From contig CAMVPV010000132.1 of the NCBI GenBank assembly GCA_947169455.1, positions 1 to 5,021 on the forward strand: a DNA stretch of 5,021 nt, in the 5' to 3' direction. The position numbers were made by a program, and so were the translations under genes. Positions within the stretch are counted from its first letter, which is position 1. The number at the start of each line of letters is the position of its first letter. This DNA comes from an uncultured Clostridia bacterium (GTDB lineage Bacteria > Bacillota_A > Clostridia > Oscillospirales > Ruminococcaceae). Below are positions 4,690-5,021 of this stretch, one piece after another. The notes below the pieces were generated by a model, which saw only the letters and a list, made by a program, of their open reading frames with translations, was not told where the DNA came from and made no database searches.

Positions 4690-5021
4690 ATGAAAGACAG
4701 ACGAACGGAATTGTTCGCACAGTTTGATGAAAACGGCTTGAAGGGTCTCACGGATACGGAGACAGTTGAGCTTATACTGTATTTTTCGGGTATGCGTACC
4801 AATGTGCACGAGTGTGCGGAAAAGATCATGAAACAGTTTTTCTCGCTGAACGAGCTGCTCTGTTCGGATGTCTATGCGCTTAAGCAGGCGGGATTTACTG
4901 ATTCTTCCGCCGTGCTTGTAAGGATGATATACGATCTTTACCCGGAATACAGCATGATGAAGATCAGCAGGGAGGGCGACTTTTCCGGCGCGGTGCTGAA
5001 AAAGCTTTTCCGCAGCGACTA
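4690..5021 (+). CDS. radC: RadC/UPF0758 family protein, N-terminal part
   Basis: RadC-family proteins pair an N-terminal helix-hairpin-helix region with a C-terminal JAMM/MPN metal-binding domain. Despite the name, a direct DNA-repair role is not established. The 110 visible residues match the N-terminal region in pattern: RRTELFAQFDENGLKGLTD resembles the family RxRLxERFLxEGLxxLxD. They continue with ETVELILYFSGMRTNVHECAEKIM (residues 24-47, the ELLELLL-type helix and linker), KQFFSLNELL (48-57), and the hairpin region ALKQAGFTDSSAVLVRMIYDL. The family GIGE-type turn is replaced by AGFTD, so the hairpin is divergent. The JAMM domain with its HxH motif would lie beyond the window end. ATG 4690 is chosen because the homologous region starts there. 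An in-frame ATG at 4597 would add 31 residues encoded across the hairpin and Shine-Dalgarno. The gene is divergent from mreB. Confidence 0.82.
   Translation, partial: MKDRRTELFAQFDENGLKGLTDTETVELILYFSGMRTNVHECAEKIMKQFFSLNELLCSDVYALKQAGFTDSSAVLVRMIYDLYPEYSMMKISREGDFSGAVLKKLFRSD

Noticed and set aside
4428..4829. Minus-strand open frames of 133 and 88 codons opposite the radC-like gene and its leader
   Set aside because: No ribosome binding site or domain is seen, and they are antisense to a recognisable RadC N-terminus.

Overview
The window looks like ordinary chromosome from an anaerobic Gram-positive bacterium, most likely a Ruminococcus-like member of the Clostridia. This is an inference from the Firmicutes-type MreB, the strong AGGAGG-class ribosome binding sites, the extended -10 promoters, and a clostridial-style membrane GGDEF protein. 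No mobile element, CRISPR array, tRNA, rRNA or named riboswitch could be recognised.

Layout, left to right. Positions 1-112 (minus) hold the first 37 codons of an unidentified gene with its own ribosome binding site and a probable promoter. Positions 113-448 are a divergent intergenic region. It carries a near-consensus plus-strand promoter, a leader of about 180 nt with several hairpins, and the start of a membrane-anchored diguanylate cyclase (449-1489, plus). That gene converges on the cell-shape operon mreB-mreC-mreD, which lies on the minus strand from 4176 down to 1535. mreC and mreD overlap by 4 bp (ATGA), and mreB and mreC are about 40 bp apart, so the three genes are probably one transcript. 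That transcript would start from an extended -10 promoter at 4298-4326, with a 9-bp inverted repeat just downstream of the expected start point. Positions 4177-4689 are a second divergent intergenic region. It ends in a plus-strand promoter, a Shine-Dalgarno, a GC-rich hairpin and then the start of a RadC-family gene (4690 to the window end, truncated).

MreB forms membrane-associated filaments. MreC and MreD link these to the peptidoglycan elongation machinery. The GGDEF protein would make c-di-GMP at the membrane. RadC is commonly found next to mreB in Firmicutes but there it is usually co-directional; here it is divergent.

The most noteworthy points are three. mreC appears to lack any ATG, GTG or TTG at the expected start, with an ATA codon sitting where the family Met should be, behind a strong AGGAGG. 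A stable hairpin lies between the Shine-Dalgarno and the ATG of the radC-like gene. A comparable GC-rich hairpin lies just upstream of the diguanylate cyclase start. I see no convincing evidence of a wholly new biological system.
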